Origin: Collimonas pratensis
GTDB taxonomy: Bacteria > Pseudomonadota > Gammaproteobacteria > Burkholderiales > Burkholderiaceae_D
DNA: 64,000 nucleotides
Assembly (NCBI RefSeq): GCF_001584185.1
Contig: NZ_CP013234.1
Location: 186,001 to 250,000, forward strand
Reading direction: 5' to 3'
The notes below the pieces were generated by a model. The model was given only the letters and a program-made list of their open reading frames with translations. It had not been told where the DNA came from and did no database searches. The position numbers and the translations under genes were made by a program. Shown one piece after another: positions 46,388-54,782 of the stretch. Numbering within the stretch: the first letter of the stretch is position 1; each line of letters opens with the position of its first letter.

Positions 46388-46577
46388 TTTCCATCCCTCA
46401 GTGATCGACGTTGATAAAACCGGATTTGCTTGTTTTAGTTATGACTGCTGTGCGGGCCGGCGGCTTGCCACATGCGTGCCGGACCAGAACGGATTCACTC
46501 AACGCAAAGACCGTGCCAGAATTTTTCCTGGCAGGAAGAATGGAAAAAACGATATTACGATTTGTATCGAAACATAT

Positions 46578-46585
46578 TGTATACA
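46578..46585. promoter_or_regulatory. TGTATACA palindrome, putative GntR (FadR-type) site 1
   Basis: Perfect 8-bp palindrome TGTATACA within ATTGTATACAT, 190 bases before the TonB receptor start. FadR/VanR-type GntR proteins usually bind short T-G-T-A/T-A-C-A type palindromes. A second identical site is 201 bases further upstream, and the only local FCD-type regulator gene is the next one. Confidence 0.5.
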
Positions 46586-46778
46586 TACGAGGAAGCGAAA
46601 TCTGAACCTACGCAACTTGCAGAAGTGATAAGCCCGGCTGCCGCACAAGCTGGCGTGTTCGGCAAAAAATAACGCCTTCTATTGGGGAGGGTCGCGCCAA
46701 AACGGGGCTGGCGAAGGTGTTGCAAGAGCCGGATTAGTGCGTGCCGGCGCGCCAAAATGGCGACATTTTGAAATAACT

Positions 46779-46786
46779 TGTATACA
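46779..46786. promoter_or_regulatory. TGTATACA palindrome, putative GntR (FadR-type) site 2
   Basis: Second TGTATACA, within CTTGTATACACT, between the GntR gene end (46850) and the TonB receptor start (46387). The rest of this 462-base gap holds no gene that I can support. Confidence 0.5.
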
Positions 46787-46849
46787 CTTTATGACAGCTG
46801 GCCGAGGTGTGAATGTGCCCTAAGATAGGCCTGGAAAACGTGCCCCATG

Positions 46850-47584
46850 CTAGGCAAGATCGAGGATTTCAGCCAGGTTGACTTCGTGTTCGTCGTCGCT
46901 CAGAAGCAAGGCGTTTTCGATGTCGAGCAGATGCTGGTCCATCATGCGGATCGCCTGTTCGACCTCGCCGGCGGCAATGGCGTCGATCAGGTGTTCATGT
47001 TCGTGGTTGGGGCAGGCGGTCTTGTTGGGCGCCTGGTACAGGGCGATGATCAGGGAGCAGCGCGAGACCAGCTCGCGCATGAAACGGGTCAGTACCGGAT
47101 TGCCGGCTGTCTCGGATAACAGGATGTGGAATTCGCCGCCAAGGCGTATCCATTTGGCGTGGTCGCCGCTATGAAAGGACGCATGTTCTTCTTTGACGAT
47201 TTGGCGCAGCCGGGCAATCTGGGCGCGCGTTGCATGTTGCGCCGCCAGCGGCACGATGATGGCTTCGATGGCGCGCCGCGCCGCGAAGATCTCGCGTGTT
47301 TCCTGCGGCGTCGGCTGGGCAATGATGGCGCCGCGGTTTGGCCGCAGTTCCAGAATATGGTCGTGCGCCAGGCGCTGGATGGCTTTGCGCACGATGGTGC
47401 GGCTGACCGCGAACAGTTCGCACAGGCTGGCTTCGGTCAGCTTGGTGCCCGGTGGCAGGCGCTGGCTCATGACCGCTTTCAGCACCGAATCGTAGATTTT
47501 CTGATCGACCACGCCGCTGCCCCGGGTTGAAGCGGGCCTGGTTGCAGCAGGAGCGAGGGTGGCGTCACCGGTCTTTTTTTTCAT
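46850..47584 (-). CDS. GntR-family regulator, FadR/FCD subfamily
   Basis: 244 aa. Winged helix: LPPGTKLTEASLCELFAVSRTIVRKAIQRLAHD. The FCD effector domain has the all-helical Asp/His metal or ligand site pattern (FAARRAIEAIIVPLAA, LGGEFHILLSETAGN, HEHEHLIDAI). An Arg/Lys/Ala-rich N-terminal extension precedes the HTH. ATG 47584 is used; a TTG 5 codons upstream is possible. It lies between the TonB receptor (same strand) and the ABC importer (opposite strand) and may control both. Confidence 0.88.
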   Translation of the reverse strand: MKKKTGDATLAPAATRPASTRGSGVVDQKIYDSVLKAVMSQRLPPGTKLTEASLCELFAVSRTIVRKAIQRLAHDHILELRPNRGAIIAQPTPQETREIFAARRAIEAIIVPLAAQHATRAQIARLRQIVKEEHASFHSGDHAKWIRLGGEFHILLSETAGNPVLTRFMRELVSRCSLIIALYQAPNKTACPNHEHEHLIDAIAAGEVEQAIRMMDQHLLDIENALLLSDDEHEVNLAEILDLA

Positions 47585-47837
47585 GCGCTCTGTTTTCAAT
47601 TTGAATTACCAGTCTGCAGTCATGCTACCGCAAATCAGCGCCGCCAGGCATAGGCGCGGCGGCAGGCAGGCTTAGGCAGGAATCGCGCCAGGGGGCGCAT
47701 CGTGGTGCGCATCAAGAATCGGCCGGATGCACAGAAAGCCGGTTGCCGTAGTCTGGCATGCAGTTTGCTTTTGCAGTAGCTTTATGCCGGTAAAAGATTG
47801 CGCTGCAATCTGCCGGTAAGCAGCTGAGTGAGGTAGC

Positions 47838-49478
47838 ATGACGCTTGCGTCGCGGTTCGCCGAAGATTCGTCGAATACGGCAAACGCAATCATGCTGGAA
47901 TCATTTTGCAACGGTCTTTCATTGACACAGGCAGAAGAAGTGACTTCAACCATACCGCGTCTGCAGATTGCCCATATCCGCAAAGCCTATCCGGGTGTGC
48001 TGGCCAACGACGATATCAATCTCGCGGTCGCGCCCGGCGAAATCCACGCCGTGCTGGGTGAAAACGGCGCCGGCAAGTCGACCCTGATGAAAATCATATT
48101 CGGCACGGTCAAGCCGGACGCTGGCGAAATCTTCTGGAATGGCGAATTGGCGCATATCGCCAGTCCGCATGTTGCGCGCCAGCTCGGCATCGCCATGGTG
48201 TTCCAGCACTTCTCCTTGTTCGATACCCTCACCGTCGCGGAAAATATTGCGCTCGGCCTGGCGTCTGACGTCAGCATGGCTGAGCTGGTGACGCAGATCC
48301 GCCAGACCGGCGAGAAATATGGATTGGAGCTGGAGCCGCACCGTCACGTACACACCCTGTCGGTCGGCGAACGCCAGCGCGTCGAGATCGTCCGCGCCCT
48401 GCTGACCAAGCCGCAGCTGCTGATCCTGGACGAGCCGACCTCGGTGCTGACACCGCAGGCGGTGGACCGGCTGTTCGTCACCTTGCGCAAGCTGGCCGCC
48501 GAGGGTTGCAGCATTCTCTATATCAGCCACAAGCTGGATGAAATCCGCGCACTCTGCCACAGCGCCACCGTGATGCGCGGCGGCCGCGTTACCGGCATCT
48601 GCGATCCGCGCCAGGAAACCAGCGCCGGCCTGTCGCGCATGATGATCGGCGACGAGCTGGTGCGCTTGCAGCGCGAGCGCAATCCGGATTCCATGCGCAG
48701 CGAGCGCAAGCTGCACCTCAACCGCCTGTGTTTGCCGAAGGCGCATCTGTTCGCCACTGAACTCAAGGATATCGAATGCGAAGTGCGCGCCGGTGAAATC
48801 GTCGGCATTGCCGGCGTTTCCGGCAACGGCCAGCAGGAATTGCTGGCGGCGCTGTCAGGTGAAGACCGGCGCGCCGCGCCGAACATGGTGATGCTGGCCG
48901 GCCGCGCCGCCGGGCAACTGGCGCCCAATCCGCGCCGTGCGCTCGGGCTCGGCCTGGTGCCGGAAGAGCGACTCGGGCGCGGCGCCGTGCCGACCCTGGA
49001 CCTGGCGTCCAACATGCTGCTGTCGCACCAGAAAGCGCCCTACGTCAAACGCGGCATGATCGATTTCGCCTATGCGCGCAAGAGCGCCGCCTCCATCATC
49101 GAGCGCTTCAAGGTCAAGGCCGGCGGCCCGGGTGCGCTGGCCAAGAGCCTGTCCGGCGGCAACCTGCAGAAATTCATCGTCGGCCGCGAACTGGAGCGCA
49201 AGCCCAGCGTGTTCATCGTCGCCCAGCCGACCTGGGGCGTGGACGTCGGCGCCGCCGCCCAGATCCATGCCGAAATCCTCGCCTTGAAACAGGAAGGCTG
49301 CGCTGTGCTGATCATTTCCGAAGAACTGGATGAGCTGTTTGCGCTGTGCGACCGCCTGCACGTAATCGCCAAGGGCAGGCTGTCGCCCTCGATCGCCATC
49401 GAACAAGCCACGCGTGAGCAGGTCGGCCTGTGGATGAGCGGTCTCTGGCAAGATACCGCGGAGGCCGCCCATGCATAA
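47838..49478 (+). CDS. Nucleoside ABC transporter ATP-binding protein (YufO/RbsA type)
   Basis: 546 aa with two fused ATPase domains, as in sugar and nucleoside importers. Domain 1 has Walker A GENGAGKST, signature TLSVGERQRVEIV and Walker B LLILDEPTSVLTP. Domain 2 has a degenerate Walker A (GVSGNGQQELLAAL) and KSLSGGNLQKFIVGREL, usual for this group. GAGG lies 6 bases before the ATG at 47838. It overlaps the first permease gene by 8 bases and is first of a four-gene importer operon. Confidence 0.92.
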   Translation: MTLASRFAEDSSNTANAIMLESFCNGLSLTQAEEVTSTIPRLQIAHIRKAYPGVLANDDINLAVAPGEIHAVLGENGAGKSTLMKIIFGTVKPDAGEIFWNGELAHIASPHVARQLGIAMVFQHFSLFDTLTVAENIALGLASDVSMAELVTQIRQTGEKYGLELEPHRHVHTLSVGERQRVEIVRALLTKPQLLILDEPTSVLTPQAVDRLFVTLRKLAAEGCSILYISHKLDEIRALCHSATVMRGGRVTGICDPRQETSAGLSRMMIGDELVRLQRERNPDSMRSERKLHLNRLCLPKAHLFATELKDIECEVRAGEIVGIAGVSGNGQQELLAALSGEDRRAAPNMVMLAGRAAGQLAPNPRRALGLGLVPEERLGRGAVPTLDLASNMLLSHQKAPYVKRGMIDFAYARKSAASIIERFKVKAGGPGALAKSLSGGNLQKFIVGRELERKPSVFIVAQPTWGVDVGAAAQIHAEILALKQEGCAVLIISEELDELFALCDRLHVIAKGRLSPSIAIEQATREQVGLWMSGLWQDTAEAAHA

Positions 49479-50559
49479 GCTGTGGCCTTGGAAGCTGGAG
49501 TTACGTGGCACGCCTTCGCGTGCCATGACTTACTGGTCGCCGTTGATCGCCATCGTGCTGACCATGCTGCTGGGTGCGCTCCTGTTCATTGCGTTGGGCA
49601 AGGATCCGCTCGCTGGCCTCAAAGTATTCCTGATCGACCCCTTCAACGGCAAGCGCGCCATCAGCGAACTCCTGCTGAAATCGGTGCCGCTGATACTGTG
49701 CGCGCTGGGCTTGGCAGTGTGCTTCCGCGCTAATATCTGGAACATCGGGGCGGAAGGCCAGTTCACTGTCGGCGCGCTGTTTTCCGGCGCCATGCTGGTG
49801 TTCCTCGATGTGCCTGGCCATGCGATACCGGGCGGCCTCGGCCTGCTGCTGATGGTCCTCGTCGGCATCGTCGGCGGCGCCTTCTGGGCCAGCATCACGG
49901 CCTTGCTGCGCGACCGCTTCAACGCCAACGAAATCCTGGTGTCGCTGATGCTGACCTATGTCGCCCAGCTGCTGCTGATGTATGCGGTGAACGGTCCGTT
50001 GAAAGATCCCAACGGCATGAACTTCCCGCAATCGAAAGTGTTTTCCGACGAGTTCATGCTGCCGATGCTGTTGAGCGGCACGCGCCTGCATATCGGCTTT
50101 GCCGTGACGCTGGTGCTGGCCGTGCTGATGACGGTATTCATGACGCGCAGCTTCCGCGGCTTTTCGCTGATGGTCGGCGGCGTCGCTCCCCATGCGGCAC
50201 GCTATGCCGGCTTTTCCAGCCGCAGCGCGTTGTGGGTGTCGCTGCTGATTTCCGGCGGCTTTGCCGGCCTGGCCGGCGCCTTTGAAATCGCCGGGCCGAT
50301 CGGGCAGTTGCTGCCCTCTGTCTCGCCAGGCTATGGTTTCGCCGCCATCATCGTCGCTTTCATCGGCCGCCTGCATCCGGTCGGCGCGGTGCTGGGCGGG
50401 CTGGTGATGTCGCTGCTGTACCTGGGCGGCGAGCTGGCGCAATCGCGGCTCGGCCTGCCGTCGGCCATCACCGGCGTGTTCCAGGGCATGTTGCTGTTCC
50501 TGCTGCTGGCCAGCGATACCCTGATCAATTACCGCCTGCGCCGGAAAGTGAGGATCTGA
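49471..50559 (+). CDS. Nucleoside ABC transporter permease (YufP type)
   Basis: 362 aa, about nine membrane segments. NIWNIGAEGQFTVGALFSGA is the conserved start of the BPD_transp_2 domain and GFAAIIVAFIGRLHPVGAVLGG the C-terminal signature. Overlaps the ATPase gene by 8 bases. One of two paralogous permeases forming the heterodimer with the following gene. Confidence 0.9.
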   Translation: MHKLWPWKLELRGTPSRAMTYWSPLIAIVLTMLLGALLFIALGKDPLAGLKVFLIDPFNGKRAISELLLKSVPLILCALGLAVCFRANIWNIGAEGQFTVGALFSGAMLVFLDVPGHAIPGGLGLLLMVLVGIVGGAFWASITALLRDRFNANEILVSLMLTYVAQLLLMYAVNGPLKDPNGMNFPQSKVFSDEFMLPMLLSGTRLHIGFAVTLVLAVLMTVFMTRSFRGFSLMVGGVAPHAARYAGFSSRSALWVSLLISGGFAGLAGAFEIAGPIGQLLPSVSPGYGFAAIIVAFIGRLHPVGAVLGGLVMSLLYLGGELAQSRLGLPSAITGVFQGMLLFLLLASDTLINYRLRRKVRI

Positions 50560-50560
50560 G

Positions 50561-51481
50561 ATGGAACAATTCGCCTCGCTAATCGCAGCTTCGATCAACG
50601 CCGGCACGCCGCTGCTGCTGGCGGCGCTCGGCTTGCTGATCAACGAACGCGCAGGCGTTCTCAACCTCGGTGCAGAAGGCATGATGCTGGTGGCCGCCAT
50701 CGCCGGCTTCGCAGTCGGCTACAGCACCCATAGCCCGATGCTCGGTTTCCTTGCCGGCGCGCTCAGCGGTGTGCTCATGGCGGCGTTGTTTTCCTGGCTG
50801 GCGCTGGTGCTGGCCACCAATCAGGTGGCCACCGGCCTAGCCCTCTCGATCTTCGGCGCCGGGCTCTCGGCCTTCCTCGGCCAGAGCCTGGTCGGCCTCG
50901 GCCTGCCGGCGCAAACCATGGGCATTCCGCTGCTCAAGGATATCCCCTTCTTCGGCCCGGCCTTGTTCCAGCAGCACTGGATGAGTTATCTGGCGCTGCT
51001 GCTGTGCGGCGCCATCGCCTGGTTCATCTACCGCACCCGCGCCGGCCTGGTCCTGCGCGCCATCGGCGAATCGCCGGAATCGGCCCATGCACTGGGTTAT
51101 CCGGTGCGCTGGATACGCTTCGCCGCCTTGTTGTTCGGCGGCGCCTGCTGCGGCCTGGCCGGCGCTTATTTATCGTTGGTGTACACGCCGATGTGGGTCG
51201 AGGGCCTGGTGTCCGGGCGCGGCTGGATCGCGCTGGCGCTGACCGCCTTCGCCACCTGGCGGCCGCTGCGGGTGCTGCTGGGCGCCTTGCTGTTCGGCGG
51301 CGTCACCATCCTGCAGTTTTACCTGCAGGGCATGGGAGTGAATATTCCATCGCAAGTGCTGTCGATGGCGCCGTACGTGGCGACCATCGTGGTGCTGGCG
51401 CTGATCTCGCGCAACCCCGACTGGATCCGGCTCAACATGCCAGCCTCGCTGGGCAAGCCGTTCAAGCCGGATGCCAGCTGA
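50561..51481 (+). CDS. Nucleoside ABC transporter permease (YufQ type)
   Basis: 306 aa, about eight membrane segments. NERAGVLNLGAEGMMLVAAI and VSGRGWIALALTAFATWRPL are typical of the second permease in BMP-family importers. It starts one base after the stop of the first permease, preceded by GAGGATCTG. Acts as partner subunit. Confidence 0.9.
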   Translation: MEQFASLIAASINAGTPLLLAALGLLINERAGVLNLGAEGMMLVAAIAGFAVGYSTHSPMLGFLAGALSGVLMAALFSWLALVLATNQVATGLALSIFGAGLSAFLGQSLVGLGLPAQTMGIPLLKDIPFFGPALFQQHWMSYLALLLCGAIAWFIYRTRAGLVLRAIGESPESAHALGYPVRWIRFAALLFGGACCGLAGAYLSLVYTPMWVEGLVSGRGWIALALTAFATWRPLRVLLGALLFGGVTILQFYLQGMGVNIPSQVLSMAPYVATIVVLALISRNPDWIRLNMPASLGKPFKPDAS

Positions 51482-51536
51482 GTAGATCAAATTAGATAGC
51501 AGGCTGACCAACCATCAACACAGAGGGAGATAAGCA

Positions 51537-52676
51537 ATGAAGATATCACGCAGGGCATCGCTGGCCATGCTGGCCGCACTGACTGCCGCCACGCTCATGG
51601 GCTGCGGCAAGAAAGAAGAGGCGGCGGCGCCGGCTGCTCCGCCGGCCTCCGCACCGGCGCCGGCCAAGGCCGATCCGCTGAAAGTGGCGTTCGTGTATAT
51701 CGGCCCGGTCGGCGACGCCGGCTGGACCTTCGCCCACGACAAGGGCCGCAAGGCAGTCGACGAAAAATTCGGCGACAAGGTAAAAACCACGTTTGTCGAA
51801 AACGTGCCGGAATCGGCCGCCGATGCAGAGCGCGTGTTCCGCCAGCTGGCGGTGGACGGCAACAAGCTGATCTTCGGCACCAGCTTCGGCTACATGGAAG
51901 CGATGCTGAAGGTGGCAAAGGAATTCCCGGACGTCAAATTCGAACACGCGACCGGCTTCAAGACGGCCGACAACCTGGCCCAGTACGATGTCCGCACCTA
52001 TGAAGGCGCTTACCTGGCCGGCGTGGTGGCAGGCAAGATCAGCAAGTCGGGCAAGCTGGGCGTGGTGGCTTCGGTGCCGATTCCTGAAGTGATCCGCAAT
52101 ATCGACGCCTTCACCCTCGGCGCCCGCTCGGTCAATCCGAAAGCCACCACGCGCGTGGTGTGGGTCAACAAGTGGTTCGATCCGGGCAAGGAACGCGAAG
52201 CTGCCACCACGCTGATCGGTCAGGGCGTCGACGTCCTGATGCAGAACACTGACTCTGCCGCCGTGGTCCAGACCGCCCAGGAAAAGGGCGTATCCGCCTT
52301 CGGCTGGGATAGCGACATGACCAGCTTCGGCCCGAAAGCGCACCAGGCGGCATCGATGATCAACTGGGGCGTGTACTACACCCAGCGCGTCGGCGCGGTG
52401 CTGGACGGCAGCTGGAAAACCAGCACCAGCTGGATCGGCCTGAAAGAAGACGGCATCGACCTCGGCGCCTTCAATGCCGACCTGCCGGCTGACGTCAAGG
52501 CGCTGATCGCCGAACGCAAGAAAGGTATCGTCGATGGCAGCGCGCCAATCTGGAAAGGTCCTATCGTCGACAATACAGGCAAGGAGCAGGTCGCCAAGGA
52601 TGCCGTCGCCGACGATGGCTTCCTGCATGGCATCAAGTTCTACGTGCAAGGCGTAGAAGGCAAAGTACCGGGCTGA
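51537..52676 (+). CDS. BMP-family substrate-binding lipoprotein
   Basis: 379 aa. Lipobox LMGC (about residue 22) then an Ala/Pro-rich linker. KVAFVYIGPVGDAGWTFAHDKGRK, FGTSFGYMEAMLKVAKEFP, YEGAYLAGVVAG and GWDSDM follow the BmpA/PnrA fold, which binds purine nucleosides in characterised members. GAGGGAGA precedes the ATG. It is the last gene of the importer operon, followed by a long-stem hairpin. Confidence 0.9.
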   Translation: MKISRRASLAMLAALTAATLMGCGKKEEAAAPAAPPASAPAPAKADPLKVAFVYIGPVGDAGWTFAHDKGRKAVDEKFGDKVKTTFVENVPESAADAERVFRQLAVDGNKLIFGTSFGYMEAMLKVAKEFPDVKFEHATGFKTADNLAQYDVRTYEGAYLAGVVAGKISKSGKLGVVASVPIPEVIRNIDAFTLGARSVNPKATTRVVWVNKWFDPGKEREAATTLIGQGVDVLMQNTDSAAVVQTAQEKGVSAFGWDSDMTSFGPKAHQAASMINWGVYYTQRVGAVLDGSWKTSTSWIGLKEDGIDLGAFNADLPADVKALIAERKKGIVDGSAPIWKGPIVDNTGKEQVAKDAVADDGFLHGIKFYVQGVEGKVPG

Positions 52677-52692
52677 TCGCCCGCCGCGGGAT

Positions 52693-52738
52693 CGGCTGCT
52701 CATGTGAGTGCGCCGGTCCGCTTCCCCACATGAGCCGG
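52693..52738 (+). terminator. Hairpin after the nucleoside importer operon
   Basis: CTCATGTG (52699-52706) pairs with CACATGAG (52727-52734), extended outward by CGGC/GCCG with a bulge. It lies 17 bases after the last importer gene. There is no T-run, so it may be a Rho-assisted end or an mRNA-stabilising stem rather than a classical terminator. Confidence 0.4.
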
Positions 52739-52840
52739 CTGCCGGCGCGATATTTATCCCAGTCGTTGCAAATTAGCAACTAACAAGTCCAGGGCCATTG
52801 CTATACTGCATCTTCTTTCAAATCCCATATCGAGACGCAC

Positions 52841-54046
52841 ATGCCTGACCAGGACCCGACGTCGAACCCCATTGCGCGCGCCAAGTCTTCCAAGATCGGC
52901 CACCTGACCACCGCCATGGTGGAAGACACCACCAGCATCCTGCAGCAGAGCGGCGAGCTGCAGCCCGGCACCGGCCTCATCACCAGCGTGATCGCGCTCA
53001 GCCTGGGTTTCCTCAGCCTGCTCGGCGTGCTTGCCTTCCATTACCCGCAATACCTGACCACGCCCGAATTGCGCCATGTGTACTCGGTCAGCCTGATGCG
53101 CCAGATCCTGTTCGGCGCCTTGCTGATCGCCGGCGTGCTGTCGCTGGCCAACATCCTGTTCGGCCGCCAGCGCTCGCTGAATTTCTCCGCGCTGCTGATG
53201 GTGCTGGCAGCCGTAGCCTGGGGCGGCTCTAAAGTGGCCGTCGGCGAATTTCCCGATCACACACCGTACATCGGCCTCGACTGGTTCATCATCGACCTGC
53301 TCGGTTCGACCCTGATCTTCGTCCTGATCGAAAAGATGTTCCCGCTGTACCGCAAGCAAGCCATCTTCCGCTTCGAATGGCAGACCGACCTGGTGCATTT
53401 CGCCGTCAACCATTTCATCATCGGTCTGGCGCTGCTGGTGGTCAACGTCATGATCCACCGCGTGTTCGGCTGGATGGTGCACGCCGATTTCCAGAACACC
53501 GTGGCCGCCATCAGCTTCATCCCGCAGCTGCTGCTGTGCATGCTGGTGGCCGACCTGATGGAATACGGGGCCCACCGCGCCTATCACGAGGTGCCATTCC
53601 TGTGGCGCTTCCACTCGGTGCACCACAGCGTCAAGACCATGGACTGGCTGGCCGGCTCGCGCCAGCACATCCTGGAACTGATCTGCACCCGCGTGCTGGT
53701 GCTGGGCCCGCTGTTCGTGCTCGGCTTCGACAAGTCGGTGGTCAACGCCTACATCATCATCGTCGGCTTCCAGGCCGTGTTCAACCACTCCAATGTGCAC
53801 CTGCCGTGGGGGCCGCTGCGCTACATCTTCGTCACCCCGGATTTCCATCACTGGCACCACTCCTCGGAAGACGAAGCGATCGACAAGAACTATGCCGCGC
53901 ACTTCGCCTTCATCGATTATTTCCTCGGCACCGCGGTCAAGGCCAAGAAGGCTTTTCCGGAGAAGTATGGCGTGGTGGGGGATTACATGCCGGATGGTTT
54001 TATCCGGCAGCAGGCGTTTCCATTCCGTGGCACCAAGATAGACTAG
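52841..54046 (+). CDS. Sterol desaturase/fatty acid hydroxylase family protein
   Basis: 401-aa integral membrane di-iron enzyme. About six membrane segments. The eight-His metal site is seen as HRAYHE, HSVHHSVK, NHSNVH and FHHWHHS in the usual order. Relatives hydroxylate or desaturate lipids, sterols or carotenoids. Cytosolic N-terminus of about 45 residues. The substrate is unknown. Its promoter is in the 164-base gap after the importer operon. Confidence 0.85.
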   Translation: MPDQDPTSNPIARAKSSKIGHLTTAMVEDTTSILQQSGELQPGTGLITSVIALSLGFLSLLGVLAFHYPQYLTTPELRHVYSVSLMRQILFGALLIAGVLSLANILFGRQRSLNFSALLMVLAAVAWGGSKVAVGEFPDHTPYIGLDWFIIDLLGSTLIFVLIEKMFPLYRKQAIFRFEWQTDLVHFAVNHFIIGLALLVVNVMIHRVFGWMVHADFQNTVAAISFIPQLLLCMLVADLMEYGAHRAYHEVPFLWRFHSVHHSVKTMDWLAGSRQHILELICTRVLVLGPLFVLGFDKSVVNAYIIIVGFQAVFNHSNVHLPWGPLRYIFVTPDFHHWHHSSEDEAIDKNYAAHFAFIDYFLGTAVKAKKAFPEKYGVVGDYMPDGFIRQQAFPFRGTKID

Positions 54047-54074
54047 ATCGTCATGACGGACTGGTGTGGAATAC

Positions 54075-54446
54075 ATGGATAGCAAGAACCAGAAGCTGCA
54101 GCGCCATCTCTACCGGGTAAGCGTGATTGTCTTGGTAATTGGATTACTGGGCGCCTGCCTGGTCTATTACTTCGCCGCCGACGGCGGCAATCACGGGCTC
54201 GGTTACCAGATGGTGGACGGCGTCGCCTATGCCACCGGCGAATCGAAGGCTTATGTGCGCGACATGGAAATGTATGGCGGTACCTCTGGCAGGCTGATCG
54301 CCGGTTTCAACCAATGGCTGGGGAGTCTTTGGCATGGCAAGCGGCTGGCATATGTATTGGCCATCGGCGCTGCTTTAATTTCCTATGCTTGCTTCTGGTT
54401 TGCGCGGGAGCTGGAATTGTTTGCGGCGGATGAGCCGGAAGTTTGA
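54075..54446 (+). CDS. Small membrane protein, unknown
   Basis: 123 aa, not recognised. One hydrophobic segment near the N-terminus (VSVIVLVIGLLGACLVYYF) and one near the C-terminus (LAYVLAIGAALISYACFWF), with an about 55-residue extracytoplasmic loop between. It starts 28 bases after the desaturase-like gene; ATG 54075 is preferred to an in-frame GTG three codons earlier. Probably co-transcribed with that gene. Confidence 0.6.
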   Translation: MDSKNQKLQRHLYRVSVIVLVIGLLGACLVYYFAADGGNHGLGYQMVDGVAYATGESKAYVRDMEMYGGTSGRLIAGFNQWLGSLWHGKRLAYVLAIGAALISYACFWFARELELFAADEPEV

Positions 54447-54720
54447 TCGAAGAACTACTTTCTACCGAAAATTCTCGATCCACCTTCGATCGATTGATGA
54501 TTCCAGTCAGAATTTTTCTTGGTTTGAAAGCAGGAAAGCGGATGCGGCTAGCTATTGGGTAGCTGAGGGAAACGGTTGTGAGCAGCTGGCTAGCTGATGG
54601 CCGAGTTGAAAGGCCGCATCCGGCCGAGGCCGTGTAAAAACGCTGAATCCATCAAGGGAGCCGAGATCCACGTCATTTTAACGCGACATTGTTGATAATA
54701 GAGAGCCCTGCAAACGCGGC

Positions 54721-54749
54721 GGCTATTTCCCTTGGCCGAGTAAATAGCC
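54721..54749 (-). terminator. Hairpin downstream of the transposase gene
   Basis: GGCTATTT and AAATAGCC, 8-bp arms with a 13-base loop, 34 bases past the transposase stop within the IS. No T-run follows. It may limit outward transcription. Confidence 0.35.
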
Positions 54750-54782
54750 GTCTCCAAACATATCTCCTGACGCTAAAAGCGC

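Noticed and set aside
54447..54621. Possible small gene left of the IS (the frame from 54385 to 54597)
   Set aside because: The frame starts inside the membrane-protein gene and has no ribosome site or recognisable features; the stretch looks like degraded array border sequence.
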